Source of the DNA: Bacteroidales bacterium
GTDB lineage: Bacteria; Bacteroidota; Bacteroidia; Bacteroidales; P3
Direction: 5' to 3'
DNA length: 64,000 bases
Assembly (NCBI GenBank): GCA_017550405.1
Contig: JAFZPH010000022.1
Coordinates: 1-64,000, forward strand
Shown: positions 43,717-52,169 of the stretch, in pieces
Position numbering within the stretch: position 1 is the stretch's first letter
Layout: each line of letters opens with the position of its first letter
Program-made: the position numbers and the translations under genes
Notes under the pieces: generated by a model
Seen by the model: the letters and a program-made list of their open reading frames with translations, nothing else
Database searches by the model: none
What the model was told of the DNA's origin: nothing

Positions 43717-44331
43717 ATGAAACATTCAGTTTTCGCCCTCCTCGCCGCCGCCATTTTGGGACGTTTTAACCCCAATACAGGCAATCCAGACAAAAAGCAG
43801 GATTCCAAGCCTGCCCGACAAACCGAGATGAAGGCCTTCAATGTCCAAAAGGAATTTGAGGCGAACGGCTTCACCTTTTTCACCGAAAACCTTATCCTCT
43901 GCAGTGGTGACACCACCGTCAACAACGCCATGACCATTGGCTGGGGTTCCATAGGCAACTATCTTGGCCACAACCGTCCTGCCATCACCGTCTATGTGGC
44001 TCCCGCCCGTTACACCTACGAGTTCATGGAACGCTTCCCCCGTTTCACCATCATGCACTTCTCCGACCCCAAGATTGCCAAGTATCTTGGCTCGCACAGT
44101 GGCCGCGACGGCGACAAGGCTGCCGCCCTGGGACTCCACGTCGCTTACACGGAGCATGGCACTCCCTATTATACCGAGGCCGACCTTGTCATTGAGTGCG
44201 AAACCATGACCGCATGGCACCAAACCCCGACCGATTTCCGCAGCGACACGCCCAAGAAGTGGTACTCCGACTTCAGCGCCGGTGTCCATGCCATCTACAT
44301 TGGCGAAGTCATCGGAGCCTGGAAACGATAA
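43717..44331 (+). CDS. flavin reductase family protein
   Basis: From residue 38 (MKAFNVQKEFEANG) the protein matches the flavin reductase/FMN-binding split-barrel family: LILCSGDTTVNNAMTIGWGS, PAITVYVAPARYTYEFME, and a C-terminal strand AIYIGEVIGAWKR. Such proteins bind FMN and reduce it with NAD(P)H, or have unknown substrates. The first 37 residues (MKHSVFALLAAAILG, then polar) look like a weak signal sequence or an extension; a second start at 43828 would give a normal-length cytoplasmic enzyme of 167 residues. Which start is used cannot be settled. The LOG gene follows after 21 bp. Confidence 0.82.
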   Translation: MKHSVFALLAAAILGRFNPNTGNPDKKQDSKPARQTEMKAFNVQKEFEANGFTFFTENLILCSGDTTVNNAMTIGWGSIGNYLGHNRPAITVYVAPARYTYEFMERFPRFTIMHFSDPKIAKYLGSHSGRDGDKAAALGLHVAYTEHGTPYYTEADLVIECETMTAWHQTPTDFRSDTPKKWYSDFSAGVHAIYIGEVIGAWKR

Positions 44332-44352
44332 CCCCTACCCAACCCTACTGCA

Positions 44353-44955
44353 ATGAACATTTCCGTCTTTTGTGGAGCCACCCTCCCCAATAACATCCAC
44401 TTCACCCAAGCCGCCACCCGGCTAGGTCATCTTCTAGCCTCTGCAGGTCACACACTCCTCTATGGTGGCAGCAACCTTGGCCTTATGGGCAACGTCAGCG
44501 GCGCAGCGTTGGAGAAGGGAGGGCGCGTCGTCGGCGTCATCCCCACGTTCTTTTCCGAGGAAATCATCCTCTCCCAGCCAGTCAGCGAACTGGTGCGTGT
44601 CGACTCTATTGCCGAGCGCAAGGAATACCTCCTCTCCCACAGCGATGCCTTCATCGCCCTCCCCGGCGGCATCGGCACTCTCGACGAAGCCCTCGAAGTC
44701 ATGGTCATGAACCAACTGCAGATAGCCGACGGCAGAAGAGTGTTGGACGGCAGTTATCGCACCAAGCCCATGATACTCCTCAACCTCGACGGCTACTACA
44801 ACCCCTTCCTTGCCCAGCTCCGCCGCGCCCAGGACGAAGGTCTCCTGCGCAGCGAGGCCGGCCTAATGGCGGTAGAGTCGGTAGATGAGTGTCAGAGTAT
44901 TCTGAATAATCTGAGTACTCCGAGTAATCAGAGTACTCCGAAAAATCAGAACTAA
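44353..44955 (+). CDS. LOG family (TIGR00730) Rossmann-fold protein
   Basis: The protein of 200 residues carries the LOG marks: GGSNLGLMG for nucleotide binding, SERKEYLLSHSDAFIALPGGIGTLDE-like text ending in PGGIGTLDE, and a following NLDGYYNPFL. LOG enzymes release the base from nucleoside monophosphates (cytokinin riboside monophosphates in plants; often AMP in bacteria). The body ends near residue 180. The last 20 residues (NNLSTPSNQ, STPKNQN) are encoded by a 9-nt array and are probably an added tail. The Cas4-like gene starts 3 bp after the stop. Confidence 0.88.
   Translation: MNISVFCGATLPNNIHFTQAATRLGHLLASAGHTLLYGGSNLGLMGNVSGAALEKGGRVVGVIPTFFSEEIILSQPVSELVRVDSIAERKEYLLSHSDAFIALPGGIGTLDEALEVMVMNQLQIADGRRVLDGSYRTKPMILLNLDGYYNPFLAQLRRAQDEGLLRSEAGLMAVESVDECQSILNNLSTPSNQSTPKNQN
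44895..44954. repeat. 9-nt array at the 3' end of the LOG gene
   Basis: Units GAGTATTCT, GAATAATCT, GAGTACTCC, GAGTAATCA, GAGTACTCC, GAAAAATCA and then GAAC, in phase with the codons up to the stop. GAGTACTC is itself palindromic. Confidence 0.85.
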
Positions 44956-44958
44956 GCC

Positions 44959-45639
44959 ATGCCCCACTTACTTAGCAAAAGCAAATACATCCGCGGCCTC
45001 CAGTGCGACCGCGCGCTGTGGCTCGATGTCTTCAATCCCCGCCTCGCCCGCTACACCGCCGAGCAGATGCGCCGCTTCGACCATGGACGAGAGTTTGAAT
45101 ATGCTTTTAAGGAAACCTTTCCCAATGGCATTGATATCAGCGCCGAACTCCACCGCAACGTCGACGCTTACCCCGCCCGTACCGCCGAGCTGCTGGAAAA
45201 AGAAGACAATGTAGACCTTTTCGAGGCTGGCTTCCTCTACGACGACGTGCTGGTGCTGGCCGACGTAGTCCACAAGAACCCCGATGGCTCCCTCGACATC
45301 TACGAGGTCAAATCCGGCTCCACGCTCAGCGAGACATACAAAAGGGATGCCGCTTTGCAGCACTACGTCATCGCCCACTGCCGCGAGGTAAACAAGTTCT
45401 GTGTGGTGTATAATGGGATGTCTGACTTATCCGATAAGTCCGACTATTTCAAGGTCGTTGACCTTACCGAGGAACTGGCTGCCCAGCACGACGAGATAGC
45501 CCGCAACATCGCTGCCATGAAGGACATCCTACAACACGGCGAGCCCGCCACCCCCACAGGCCAGCACTGCCTCGAGCCTTACGCCTGCCCTTATCAGCAC
45601 TATTGCGCCCAGGGCATCCGCCAAATGTCGCTCTTCTGA
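44959..45639 (+). CDS. Cas4/RecB-like PD-(D/E)XK nuclease with iron-sulfur cysteines
   Basis: The 226-residue protein opens LLSKSKYIRGLQCDRALWL, the usual start of DUF2779/Cas4-like nucleases. The nuclease core has Asp102 (VLADVV) and Glu116-x-Lys118 (YEVKSGS). Cys16 together with Cys204, Cys210 and Cys216 (HCLEPYACPYQHYC) can hold a 4Fe-4S cluster as in Cas4. Most DUF2779 proteins are about twice as long; this one has only the nuclease part. No cas genes or CRISPR array are in the window, so a role in DNA repair or processing is more likely. Residues 155-163 (SDLSDKSDY) come from a 9-nt array inserted in frame. Confidence 0.75.
   Translation: MPHLLSKSKYIRGLQCDRALWLDVFNPRLARYTAEQMRRFDHGREFEYAFKETFPNGIDISAELHRNVDAYPARTAELLEKEDNVDLFEAGFLYDDVLVLADVVHKNPDGSLDIYEVKSGSTLSETYKRDAALQHYVIAHCREVNKFCVVYNGMSDLSDKSDYFKVVDLTEELAAQHDEIARNIAAMKDILQHGEPATPTGQHCLEPYACPYQHYCAQGIRQMSLF
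45421..45447. repeat. 9-nt array inside the Cas4-like gene
   Basis: Units TCTGACTTA, TCCGATAAG and TCCGACTAT; 27 nt, nine codons, in frame. TTATCCGATAA in the middle is nearly palindromic. Confidence 0.75.
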
Positions 45640-45640
45640 A

Positions 45641-46555
45641 TCACCGCCACAGACTGGCCACGGCCTCGTCATAGCGGCACAGCGACCCGCTCTTCATAAT
45701 AGCCTTGTATTGTTTCTTGTCTGGCAACACCGTCTGATACTCCCAGAAGGCATGCAGCCGTGCCAAAATCTGGCTGTCGCCCTGCAATGCCGACACGGCA
45801 TGGGCATATATCCTCGCATGCATTTCGCGCACCACAGCCAGTGGTTCCTGACCCGACAGCATCCACGGTCTGGCCAACAACCCCCGTCCAATCATCACCC
45901 CTTTCAGGTTTGGCCACCGCAGCATCACCGAGTGGACATCTTCCCTCGAGAGCAGATCGCCATTATACACTACCCGCTGGGTACAAGCTTCCATAAACGC
46001 ACCGAAAGCCTCACTGTCTGGCGCACCCTTATATTGTTGTCGCCCGATGCGGGGATGCATCGTCACATGCTCCAGCGGCAACGCATTCAACAAAGGCATC
46101 AGCCGCAGGCACTCGCCAGCATCCTCCTGACCAAGTCGCATCTTCACCGAAAATAGCACCTCGCCACGCTGCCTCATCTCTTCTGCCATGCCCGCCAAAC
46201 GTTCCTCTTGCACCAGCAATCCGCACCCCCTGCCAGCCTTCACCTGCATGGGGAAAGGGCATCCCATGTTCAAGTCTATCCTATTCCAGCCTGCCGCCTG
46301 CACAGCGTCGCACAGCCGGGCAAACTCATCCCTGTCCCGGGCGATAACCTGCGGCACCGTGGCCACGCCCTCGTTGCGCCGGAAATCAATGTCGCGCAAA
46401 TCCTTCCTACGTACCTCGCTGCCCTCCAACCGCACAAAGGGGGTATAATATTCATCCACCCCTCCTGCCACCTCGCTATGCGCACGCCTGTATTCACAGT
46501 CGGTATAACCTTGCAGCGGGGCAAAGGCAACGTATGGCTTCACGGTTTCAGGCAT
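45641..46555 (-). CDS. tRNA-dihydrouridine synthase
   Basis: The start at 46555 (MPETVKPYVAFAPLQGYTD) gives 304 residues; the longer frame runs back into the receptor gene. Dus enzymes reduce uridines of tRNA to dihydrouridine with FMN. Motifs are FAPLQGYTD, IDLNMGCPFP with the catalytic Cys, KAGRGCGLL, SVKMRLGQ, HVTMHPR and KGVMIGRGLLARPW. Which uridines are modified cannot be told. The start overlaps the stop of the TonB-dependent receptor gene by one base (TGATG), so the two are translated together although their functions are unrelated. It converges with the Cas4-like gene with only 1 bp between the stops. Confidence 0.92.
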   Translation of the reverse strand: MPETVKPYVAFAPLQGYTDCEYRRAHSEVAGGVDEYYTPFVRLEGSEVRRKDLRDIDFRRNEGVATVPQVIARDRDEFARLCDAVQAAGWNRIDLNMGCPFPMQVKAGRGCGLLVQEERLAGMAEEMRQRGEVLFSVKMRLGQEDAGECLRLMPLLNALPLEHVTMHPRIGRQQYKGAPDSEAFGAFMEACTQRVVYNGDLLSREDVHSVMLRWPNLKGVMIGRGLLARPWMLSGQEPLAVVREMHARIYAHAVSALQGDSQILARLHAFWEYQTVLPDKKQYKAIMKSGSLCRYDEAVASLWR

Positions 46556-49500
46556 CAGAACGAGTAACGCACATGCAGCAGCACCTGCCAAGCCGAGAGG
46601 AGGTCGCTGTACACATTCCACTTGGGTTTGCTGAAGGTATACACTCCGTTCTTATACTCCAGAACGGTCTGGCTGGCGAGTTGCTTATAGGTCCCCCACT
46701 CGCTGTTGAGCAAGTTGGCCACATTGTTGATGTCGGCACCCACCTCCAGTGTGGTCCGGCGACCGTTCACATCGAAATAAAACTCCTGACACACCTTCAG
46801 GTCAAGGCGGTTGTGCCACGGAGTCAGCAGGGCGCCGCGCAGGGCATATTCACCCCTGTGACGGCTCAGATAAGCATCGTTGGCAATAAACTCGCCGTAG
46901 TCGGCACGGTTCTCCACACTGCTGAATGGCATCCCCTCCAGCTCCTTTTCGGTAGGCACGTACAGCAGACGCGAAGCGTTGATACCGCCCACATTGTTCA
47001 TCAGATACGAACAGCGTGCATAGCCATTGCCGTTCATCATCCCGATGTTATACCCTTCGTAGAACAGACCCAGCCGTGTTGCCGTGCGACGGCCTTCGAA
47101 CAATGTATAGTTGGCCGATGCAATCAGCCTGTGCGGCGCCACATAGGCAGTGAAACCCAGCTCAGGACTGTTGTCGCCGTCCACCGTACTGGTCTGCGAC
47201 AACGTATAAACAGCATCGCCGCCGCCATCCGACACCGACAGCGAGGAGCTGTAGGTATAGGCAGCCATCACGTCCAGTCCAAAGCCGAAATGTTTCTCCA
47301 GCTGTGCCACCACCGACAGGTAACGGCCGTGCAATCCATCGACGTTGTGGAGCCGATAGCCCGACATGCCATTGGCCACGCTCTCCTGTTGGTAGGCCAC
47401 GCGTCCACGCGGCTCGCCGGGCAGGTGCAGCGAATCGGCTGGCACGTAGCCAAGCGTGGTCGACACCACCTCGTTGTAGTTGTACGACAGAATGCCTTCC
47501 ACGGTACCTTTCACGCCCCAAGGCAGTTTGACATCCACCGCCAGCGAGCTCTTCCAGCTGGTGGGCATCTTCAGGTTCTTGTCCAGAATCACCGGACTCG
47601 AGGGCAGTGCCATGCTCCCACCGCCGGGCACACTGTTTACAATCTCCTCGCGGCTGGGGCTGAACGGCACGACAGGGTTCTGGGTCTGCGTGTTGGCCAC
47701 ATATTGGTACAACATGACATTAGAGTTGGAAATGGCATTCACAAACCACACATTGGGTATGCGACCAGTGAAAAGACCCGTGCCGCCGCGCAGCACCACC
47801 TTGCGGTTGCGGGTCACATCCCAGTTGAACCCCACACGGGGCGATACATTCACCTGCAGGCGAGGCATGTCGCCGGGATTCAACCCTTCGAAGGTGCTGC
47901 CGGGATGGTCGGCCACAAACTGCGCAAAACCGGCATGGTAGTTGTCGTTGGCAAAGCGGATGACAGGCACCTCCAGTCGCAGACCCGCCGTCAACTTAAA
48001 ATAGCGGCTGAACTCCATCTCGTCCTGGGCATATAGCGAGGGCTGGAGATAATTGAACACATACTCGGGCAGGGCCATGCGGTTCTCCTGATTGGCAAAG
48101 GCCACCATGAAAAGCACCGGGTCGCGCTTGTTGACAAAGCTGTCCCACGAGTCGAACACATACCATCCCGCACCGCCGGGCATATACACATTGCGTATAT
48201 TGCTGTGCTCGAACTGCACGCCGGCCAACACATTGTGTATGCCAGAGCTATAAGTCAACTCATCTGTCACATTGAACGTACTGACACTGTTGGCGGTCAT
48301 ATAGGTGAAGGGGTCCAGTCCGAAGGTGGTATAGGAGGCATACTTGCGGCTGCCGTCGGCAGCGGTGTAGGGCTCAAGAATGTCCACTGTGGGGAACAGG
48401 TCGCCGTAATGGCTGCGCGGCTCGTTTTGATACGACCAGGTGACACGCAGATTGTTGTTCCCCTTGCCGCCCCACAGACGGCTGTCCAACTCCGCCGCCA
48501 CCGACGTGAAATCCTGATTCTTATAGAAACGTGCCGACTCGAACATCATCGAATAGTCCGACAGACGCCCCTCGGAATACCGGTTGAACGAAAACCGCTC
48601 GCCGTTGACCAAGAAGGCCGTGTTCGTGCCGCCAATGGTGCTCATCGAGTTCGACGCATCCACTGTGGTGGTGTGCGTATGGCTGAACCTGACATTGAAT
48701 CTGTTGTTGCTGTTCACAATCCAGTCCAGACGGGCAAGGACGCGATAGTCGGAGGCATCGACCGAATAGTTCTGATACCGACCGGGGTCATACCCGTATT
48801 CATTCATCAGATAGTTCCTGATACTGTCCATGCGGTCCACTGTGGGACGATTGTAGCCGTTGCCGCCCCAGGCGGCATTGCTGTCGGCACGTGCCTGTGC
48901 CGATGCCCCGGGCACTTTCTCGGGCGTATACTCCGCATTCAGGAAGAAGAACAGCTTGTCCTTGACAATGGGTCCGCTCAACGTAAAGCCCGCAACATTG
49001 TTCAGCGTATTGCTCTGCGGCAGGGCAACGTCCCCTAGTCGACGCCCCCTCAGCCAGCTGCTGTTGTAATAATCATACAGCGAGGCATGCCACTCGTTGC
49101 CGCCCTGCTTGGTGACCATATTGATGGCACCACCCTTAAATCCGCTGTGCCTCACATCGAAGGGGGTGATACTGACCGAAATCTGGTCGATGGCGTCGAG
49201 CGACAGCGGATTGCCCCCGGCAGGAAGGCTGGAGCCTATGCCGAAAGCGTTGTTGAACGAGGCGCCGTCCACCGTCACCGACGAACCGCGGTAGTCGCCC
49301 CCGCCCACCATGAACCCATTGGGGGTGCTGATGCTTTGCGGTGTGAGCCGCATGACGTCGTACAGGCTGCGACTGGCGGTAGGAGTAGCCATGAGGACGG
49401 CATTAGATATATTCGTCGAGGCACCCGAGTTCTGCACATTCATATTGGAATGCGTGGCTTGGTCCACAACCACTATCTCGTCCAATGCCGTGCTTGTCAT

Positions 49501-49830
49501 TTTCAGCTCAAACTCCAGCTCCACACGGTCGCCCAGCGGAGCAGTCACATCACTCATCACCACCGTACGATAGCCCATCAACTCAGCCCTTACCGTGTAA
49601 GGACCGCCGGCCACTACACCGTTGATACGGTAACGCCCCATGGCATTGGTGATGCCGTGGTACTGCATACCCGTGGGCACATATACCGCCGTGACGATGG
49701 CGTCGGCCAACGGACCGTTCGCGTCGCTTACACTGCCCACAATAGACGATGTGGTGGTCTGAGCCCCTGCGGGCAACGAAATCAATAATCCCACAAAGAG
49801 TGCCAAAATGGCTCCTACTCTACTTTTCAT
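46555..49830 (-). CDS. Oar-like TonB-dependent outer-membrane receptor
   Basis: The 1091-residue protein has a signal peptide (to about residue 23), then a carboxypeptidase-regulatory-like domain (SIVGSVSDANGPLADAIV, residues 28-115), a plug domain with RSLYDVMRLTPQSIS and GVDG-like turns, and a long beta barrel ending in the aromatic VRYSF needed for outer-membrane insertion. This layout is that of the Oar family. Such receptors take up large substrates, or help secrete proteins, using energy from TonB-ExbBD. There is no SusD-like gene nearby, so it is not a typical polysaccharide locus. The -7 box is at 49914. Confidence 0.93.
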   Translation of the reverse strand: MKSRVGAILALFVGLLISLPAGAQTTTSSIVGSVSDANGPLADAIVTAVYVPTGMQYHGITNAMGRYRINGVVAGGPYTVRAELMGYRTVVMSDVTAPLGDRVELEFELKMTSTALDEIVVVDQATHSNMNVQNSGASTNISNAVLMATPTASRSLYDVMRLTPQSISTPNGFMVGGGDYRGSSVTVDGASFNNAFGIGSSLPAGGNPLSLDAIDQISVSITPFDVRHSGFKGGAINMVTKQGGNEWHASLYDYYNSSWLRGRRLGDVALPQSNTLNNVAGFTLSGPIVKDKLFFFLNAEYTPEKVPGASAQARADSNAAWGGNGYNRPTVDRMDSIRNYLMNEYGYDPGRYQNYSVDASDYRVLARLDWIVNSNNRFNVRFSHTHTTTVDASNSMSTIGGTNTAFLVNGERFSFNRYSEGRLSDYSMMFESARFYKNQDFTSVAAELDSRLWGGKGNNNLRVTWSYQNEPRSHYGDLFPTVDILEPYTAADGSRKYASYTTFGLDPFTYMTANSVSTFNVTDELTYSSGIHNVLAGVQFEHSNIRNVYMPGGAGWYVFDSWDSFVNKRDPVLFMVAFANQENRMALPEYVFNYLQPSLYAQDEMEFSRYFKLTAGLRLEVPVIRFANDNYHAGFAQFVADHPGSTFEGLNPGDMPRLQVNVSPRVGFNWDVTRNRKVVLRGGTGLFTGRIPNVWFVNAISNSNVMLYQYVANTQTQNPVVPFSPSREEIVNSVPGGGSMALPSSPVILDKNLKMPTSWKSSLAVDVKLPWGVKGTVEGILSYNYNEVVSTTLGYVPADSLHLPGEPRGRVAYQQESVANGMSGYRLHNVDGLHGRYLSVVAQLEKHFGFGLDVMAAYTYSSSLSVSDGGGDAVYTLSQTSTVDGDNSPELGFTAYVAPHRLIASANYTLFEGRRTATRLGLFYEGYNIGMMNGNGYARCSYLMNNVGGINASRLLYVPTEKELEGMPFSSVENRADYGEFIANDAYLSRHRGEYALRGALLTPWHNRLDLKVCQEFYFDVNGRRTTLEVGADINNVANLLNSEWGTYKQLASQTVLEYKNGVYTFSKPKWNVYSDLLSAWQVLLHVRYSF

Positions 49831-49913
49831 AACGATACTAATACAACAATAAACGTTTATAAAACACTATATAACAGTTAATTACTTATACTGCCCATAT
49901 TATGAGCAAGGTA

Positions 49914-49921
49914 CAAAGGTA
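49914..49921 (-). promoter_or_regulatory. -7 box of the TonB receptor (TACCTTTG)
   Basis: CAAAGGTA on the + strand, 84 bp before the receptor start; fits TAnnTTTG. Confidence 0.6.
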
Positions 49922-50008
49922 CAAAAAATAAACTACACCACCGAAAGCGATTCGGGAATTAACTATTATTAAAAATCTTTTGCAATTCTCAGCACAACGC
50001 TGTTCCTT

Positions 50009-50109
50009 CGTTCGTACTTGGATTCTTCATGCTACGTTACAGGTTCGTTTTCCGTTATTGTAACGGAAAACGAACCTGTAACGATCCTTGATCGAGCGGA
50101 TATTGAACG
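50009..50109. repeat. 101-bp inverted-end element, copy 3, with 23-bp perfect stem
   Basis: It starts CGTTCGTAC and ends TATTGAACG. 50035-50057 and 50061-50083 are perfect inverted repeats of 23 bp around TTG. It shares GAACCTGTAA with copy 2. The length is again 101 bp. Confidence 0.72.
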
Positions 50110-50120
50110 ACGTTAGTGTG

Positions 50121-50219
50121 ACAAAAAAAACGTCATCGAAGTCGCGCTCCGATGACGTTGTAGATGATATGCCGCGATGCGACACCGGCAGCAACCGTGT
50201 TATCGGTTGCCGCCGGTGT
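50121..50219 (-). terminator. two hairpins ending the 5'-nucleotidase transcript
   Basis: 50182-50219: a 16-bp stem with one mismatch, ACACCGGC to GCCGGTGT, loop TGTTAT. 50130-50158: ACGTCATCG pairs with CGATGACGT and is followed on the - strand by a run of T, a standard terminator. The first may stabilise the 3' end. Confidence 0.85.
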
Positions 50220-50253
50220 TCTGGAACGCACCGTTTCCCGACCCTCTTAGGTG

Positions 50254-51855
50254 TTACCGCACACGGATGCGGCCTTCTGGCCGCAAATACTGGTCACCGA
50301 TTATAAAATCAAGATAGTCATTAAGATAGACCGACAATGCTTTAGTGTGGCTACACACATCGGCATCGATGACCCGAACGCCGTTGAACACATGACCGTT
50401 GCCGTGGTGGAGAAGGATATAGTCTGTGCCTGCCACACGATAGGTGCGTTTGGGCTTGAGTGGTTCGTAGCGGCGTTTCTTGGCATTCCACACCTGCACG
50501 TTGCATACACGCCGTTTGCCCTCCACACGGAGAAGATAGCCGTTTTTGCCGGTGACCACAGGGCTATTTACAGTAGGGTCAATCTCGTAGGTAAGGCCGG
50601 AAACATACAGGAACCCACCACCGAGTGAAGGCCAATGGCGGCAGCCCATCTCCAACGCATCAAGCAGAGCTTGGCCTGTCATTTCGACAAGACATAATTT
50701 GTTCCAGTATGGCGCCACCGCCAAGAAGTCGCCAACAGTCAGGTCGCCCTGCAGAAGGTCGGCACGCATACCTCCGCGATTCATCACCGCAATGTCGGCT
50801 TTTGCTACCGCGCGAAAGGCATCGGTGAAGTAATTGCCCAGCGTGCAGTCGGCAAAACTGTCGTTGGCATCGACGCGCCTCAAGGCAACGGCACTGTGTC
50901 CATCCCAGGAATGGGCTTTTTTTTCAAATTCCTGGCGGATGACAGCCAGCGTGTCGTCTACGGCAGTGGCACTTGCGGCTGATGCAGCAACGGCATCGCG
51001 GGGAATAAGGTCACTGTTTATGTCGCCGTTGGCGTTGATCACCACCCTTCCGAATGAGCGGAAATAAGCCCCCGACGAGGTCCAGAGGACGGCTTTGCCA
51101 AGGCGGTTGTAGAGGATGGTGTGGGGAATGACGCTGTGCGAATGTCCGTCAAGCACTGCATCTATGCCCGAGGTGCTTGCCACAAGGTGTGGCATGTCGT
51201 CAATGCCTACATGGGCCAAAAGAATGACATAGTCGGCCCCATCCTGCCGCGCTTCATCGACGCGGCATTGCAACAGCGAGTCGAGTGCGGTGGGATAGAA
51301 AGTGTAAAGCCATCGGCAAAGGCTGCCTCGGAAGAAAGTGGGCGTGGACAAGGCAGGGACATGAGGGGTTGTGAGCCCGATAAAAGCCACTTTGCGGTTG
51401 CCATAGCAGCGTATGTCATAGCCGGGATAGATGGAGCGGTTCTGGCCGATACAGGAGAAATTGCAGCACAGAACCTTGGCGGTCAGTTGGCCGACACGCT
51501 GTTGCAGCGTCTGAAGGCCGAAATCGAACTCGTGATTGCCCAATGTGACATAGTCGTAACCCACAGCATTCATCAGCCGCACAAGGTAACTACCCGAGGA
51601 AACGGTACCATAGGGTATGCCGGAAAGGAAGTCGCCGCACGAAACGAGGGCGACATGTGGCGTGAGTTGCCGCATCTGGTCGCGAAGGTTGGCCATGAGC
51701 GGATAGCCCTCGACGGCTCCGTGAACATCATTGTCGTAGAGGATTACTATGTCGGACGAATCAACGGGCAGCGACTGCGCCACGGCGCTACCGGCAGCAA
51801 GAAAGGCTGCAAGAAGAATAATACGGAGATGGAATGGTATTTGTTTTTTCAACAT
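50254..51855 (-). CDS. bifunctional metallophosphatase/5'-nucleotidase
   Basis: The start at 51855 (MLKKQIPFHLRIILLAAF) gives a 533-residue exported protein with cleavage near SAVAQ; codons further upstream lie inside a gene remnant. The N-terminal half has the metallophosphatase motifs YDNDVHG, SCGDFLSG, LGNHEFDFG, LAHVG and DGHSHS that hold two metals. The C-terminal half has NRGGMRADLLQGDLTVGD and the substrate-binding pattern of UshA-type 5'-nucleotidases. It should split extracellular nucleotides so that nucleoside and phosphate can be taken up. A fragment of a second copy lies 16 bp upstream. Confidence 0.92.
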   Translation of the reverse strand: MLKKQIPFHLRIILLAAFLAAGSAVAQSLPVDSSDIVILYDNDVHGAVEGYPLMANLRDQMRQLTPHVALVSCGDFLSGIPYGTVSSGSYLVRLMNAVGYDYVTLGNHEFDFGLQTLQQRVGQLTAKVLCCNFSCIGQNRSIYPGYDIRCYGNRKVAFIGLTTPHVPALSTPTFFRGSLCRWLYTFYPTALDSLLQCRVDEARQDGADYVILLAHVGIDDMPHLVASTSGIDAVLDGHSHSVIPHTILYNRLGKAVLWTSSGAYFRSFGRVVINANGDINSDLIPRDAVAASAASATAVDDTLAVIRQEFEKKAHSWDGHSAVALRRVDANDSFADCTLGNYFTDAFRAVAKADIAVMNRGGMRADLLQGDLTVGDFLAVAPYWNKLCLVEMTGQALLDALEMGCRHWPSLGGGFLYVSGLTYEIDPTVNSPVVTGKNGYLLRVEGKRRVCNVQVWNAKKRRYEPLKPKRTYRVAGTDYILLHHGNGHVFNGVRVIDADVCSHTKALSVYLNDYLDFIIGDQYLRPEGRIRVR

Positions 51856-51871
51856 AATGGCTCTGACAGCG

Positions 51872-52168
51872 TTAGCGCAGGCGGATGCGGCCTTGCGGCT
51901 TAGCATACTGCTCGCCTACCACGCCTTTGAGGTTTTTGCGTACATAGGTTTCGAGTGCCTGCAGGTAGACACAGACGTTTTTGTTGATTATCTTGGCATC
52001 GGCAAATACATGGCCGTCGCCGTGTTTGAGAAGGGTATAGTCGTTGCCAACCACGCGGTAACGGCCACGGGGGTTGAGGCTGACATAACGTTTCTTGGCA
52101 TTGTCCCACACACTCACATTCTTCACCCTGCGGGCACCGGCCACGCGGACAAACAGATGCGACAGCCT
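51872..52168 (-). pseudogene. 3' remnant of a second 5'-nucleotidase gene
   Basis: The last 97 codons or so align with the C-terminus of the neighbouring 5'-nucleotidase: RRVKNVSVWDNAKKRY against RRVCNVQVWNAKKRRY, YRVVGNDYTLLKHGDGHVF against YRVAGTDYILLHHGNGHVF, and YAKPQGRIRLR against YLRPEGRIRVR. In frame the similarity starts near 52156 (LFVRVAG). Upstream the reading continues into the stop of the YD-repeat gene, so the first 430 codons are gone. No proper start is present. The remnant shows a former tandem pair. The two ends differ at about half of the positions, so the duplication is old. Confidence 0.82.
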
Positions 52169-52169
52169 A

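Larger units (their letters stand above)
49831..50253. other. 423-bp gap: promoter, 101-bp element, two terminator hairpins
   Basis: From right to left: two hairpins after the 5'-nucleotidase gene, the 101-bp element with a perfect 23-bp stem, about 80 bp of AT-rich sequence, and the -7 box of the TonB receptor. No gene is seen. Confidence 0.75.

Noticed and set aside
46534..48036. A 500-codon frame antisense to the TonB receptor
   Set aside because: GC-rich genes in this genome give long antisense frames. The - strand protein is a full Oar-like receptor.
51856..51906. Longer N-terminus of the 5'-nucleotidase
   Set aside because: These codons are the out-of-frame reading of the pseudogene tail; the signal peptide starts at 51855.
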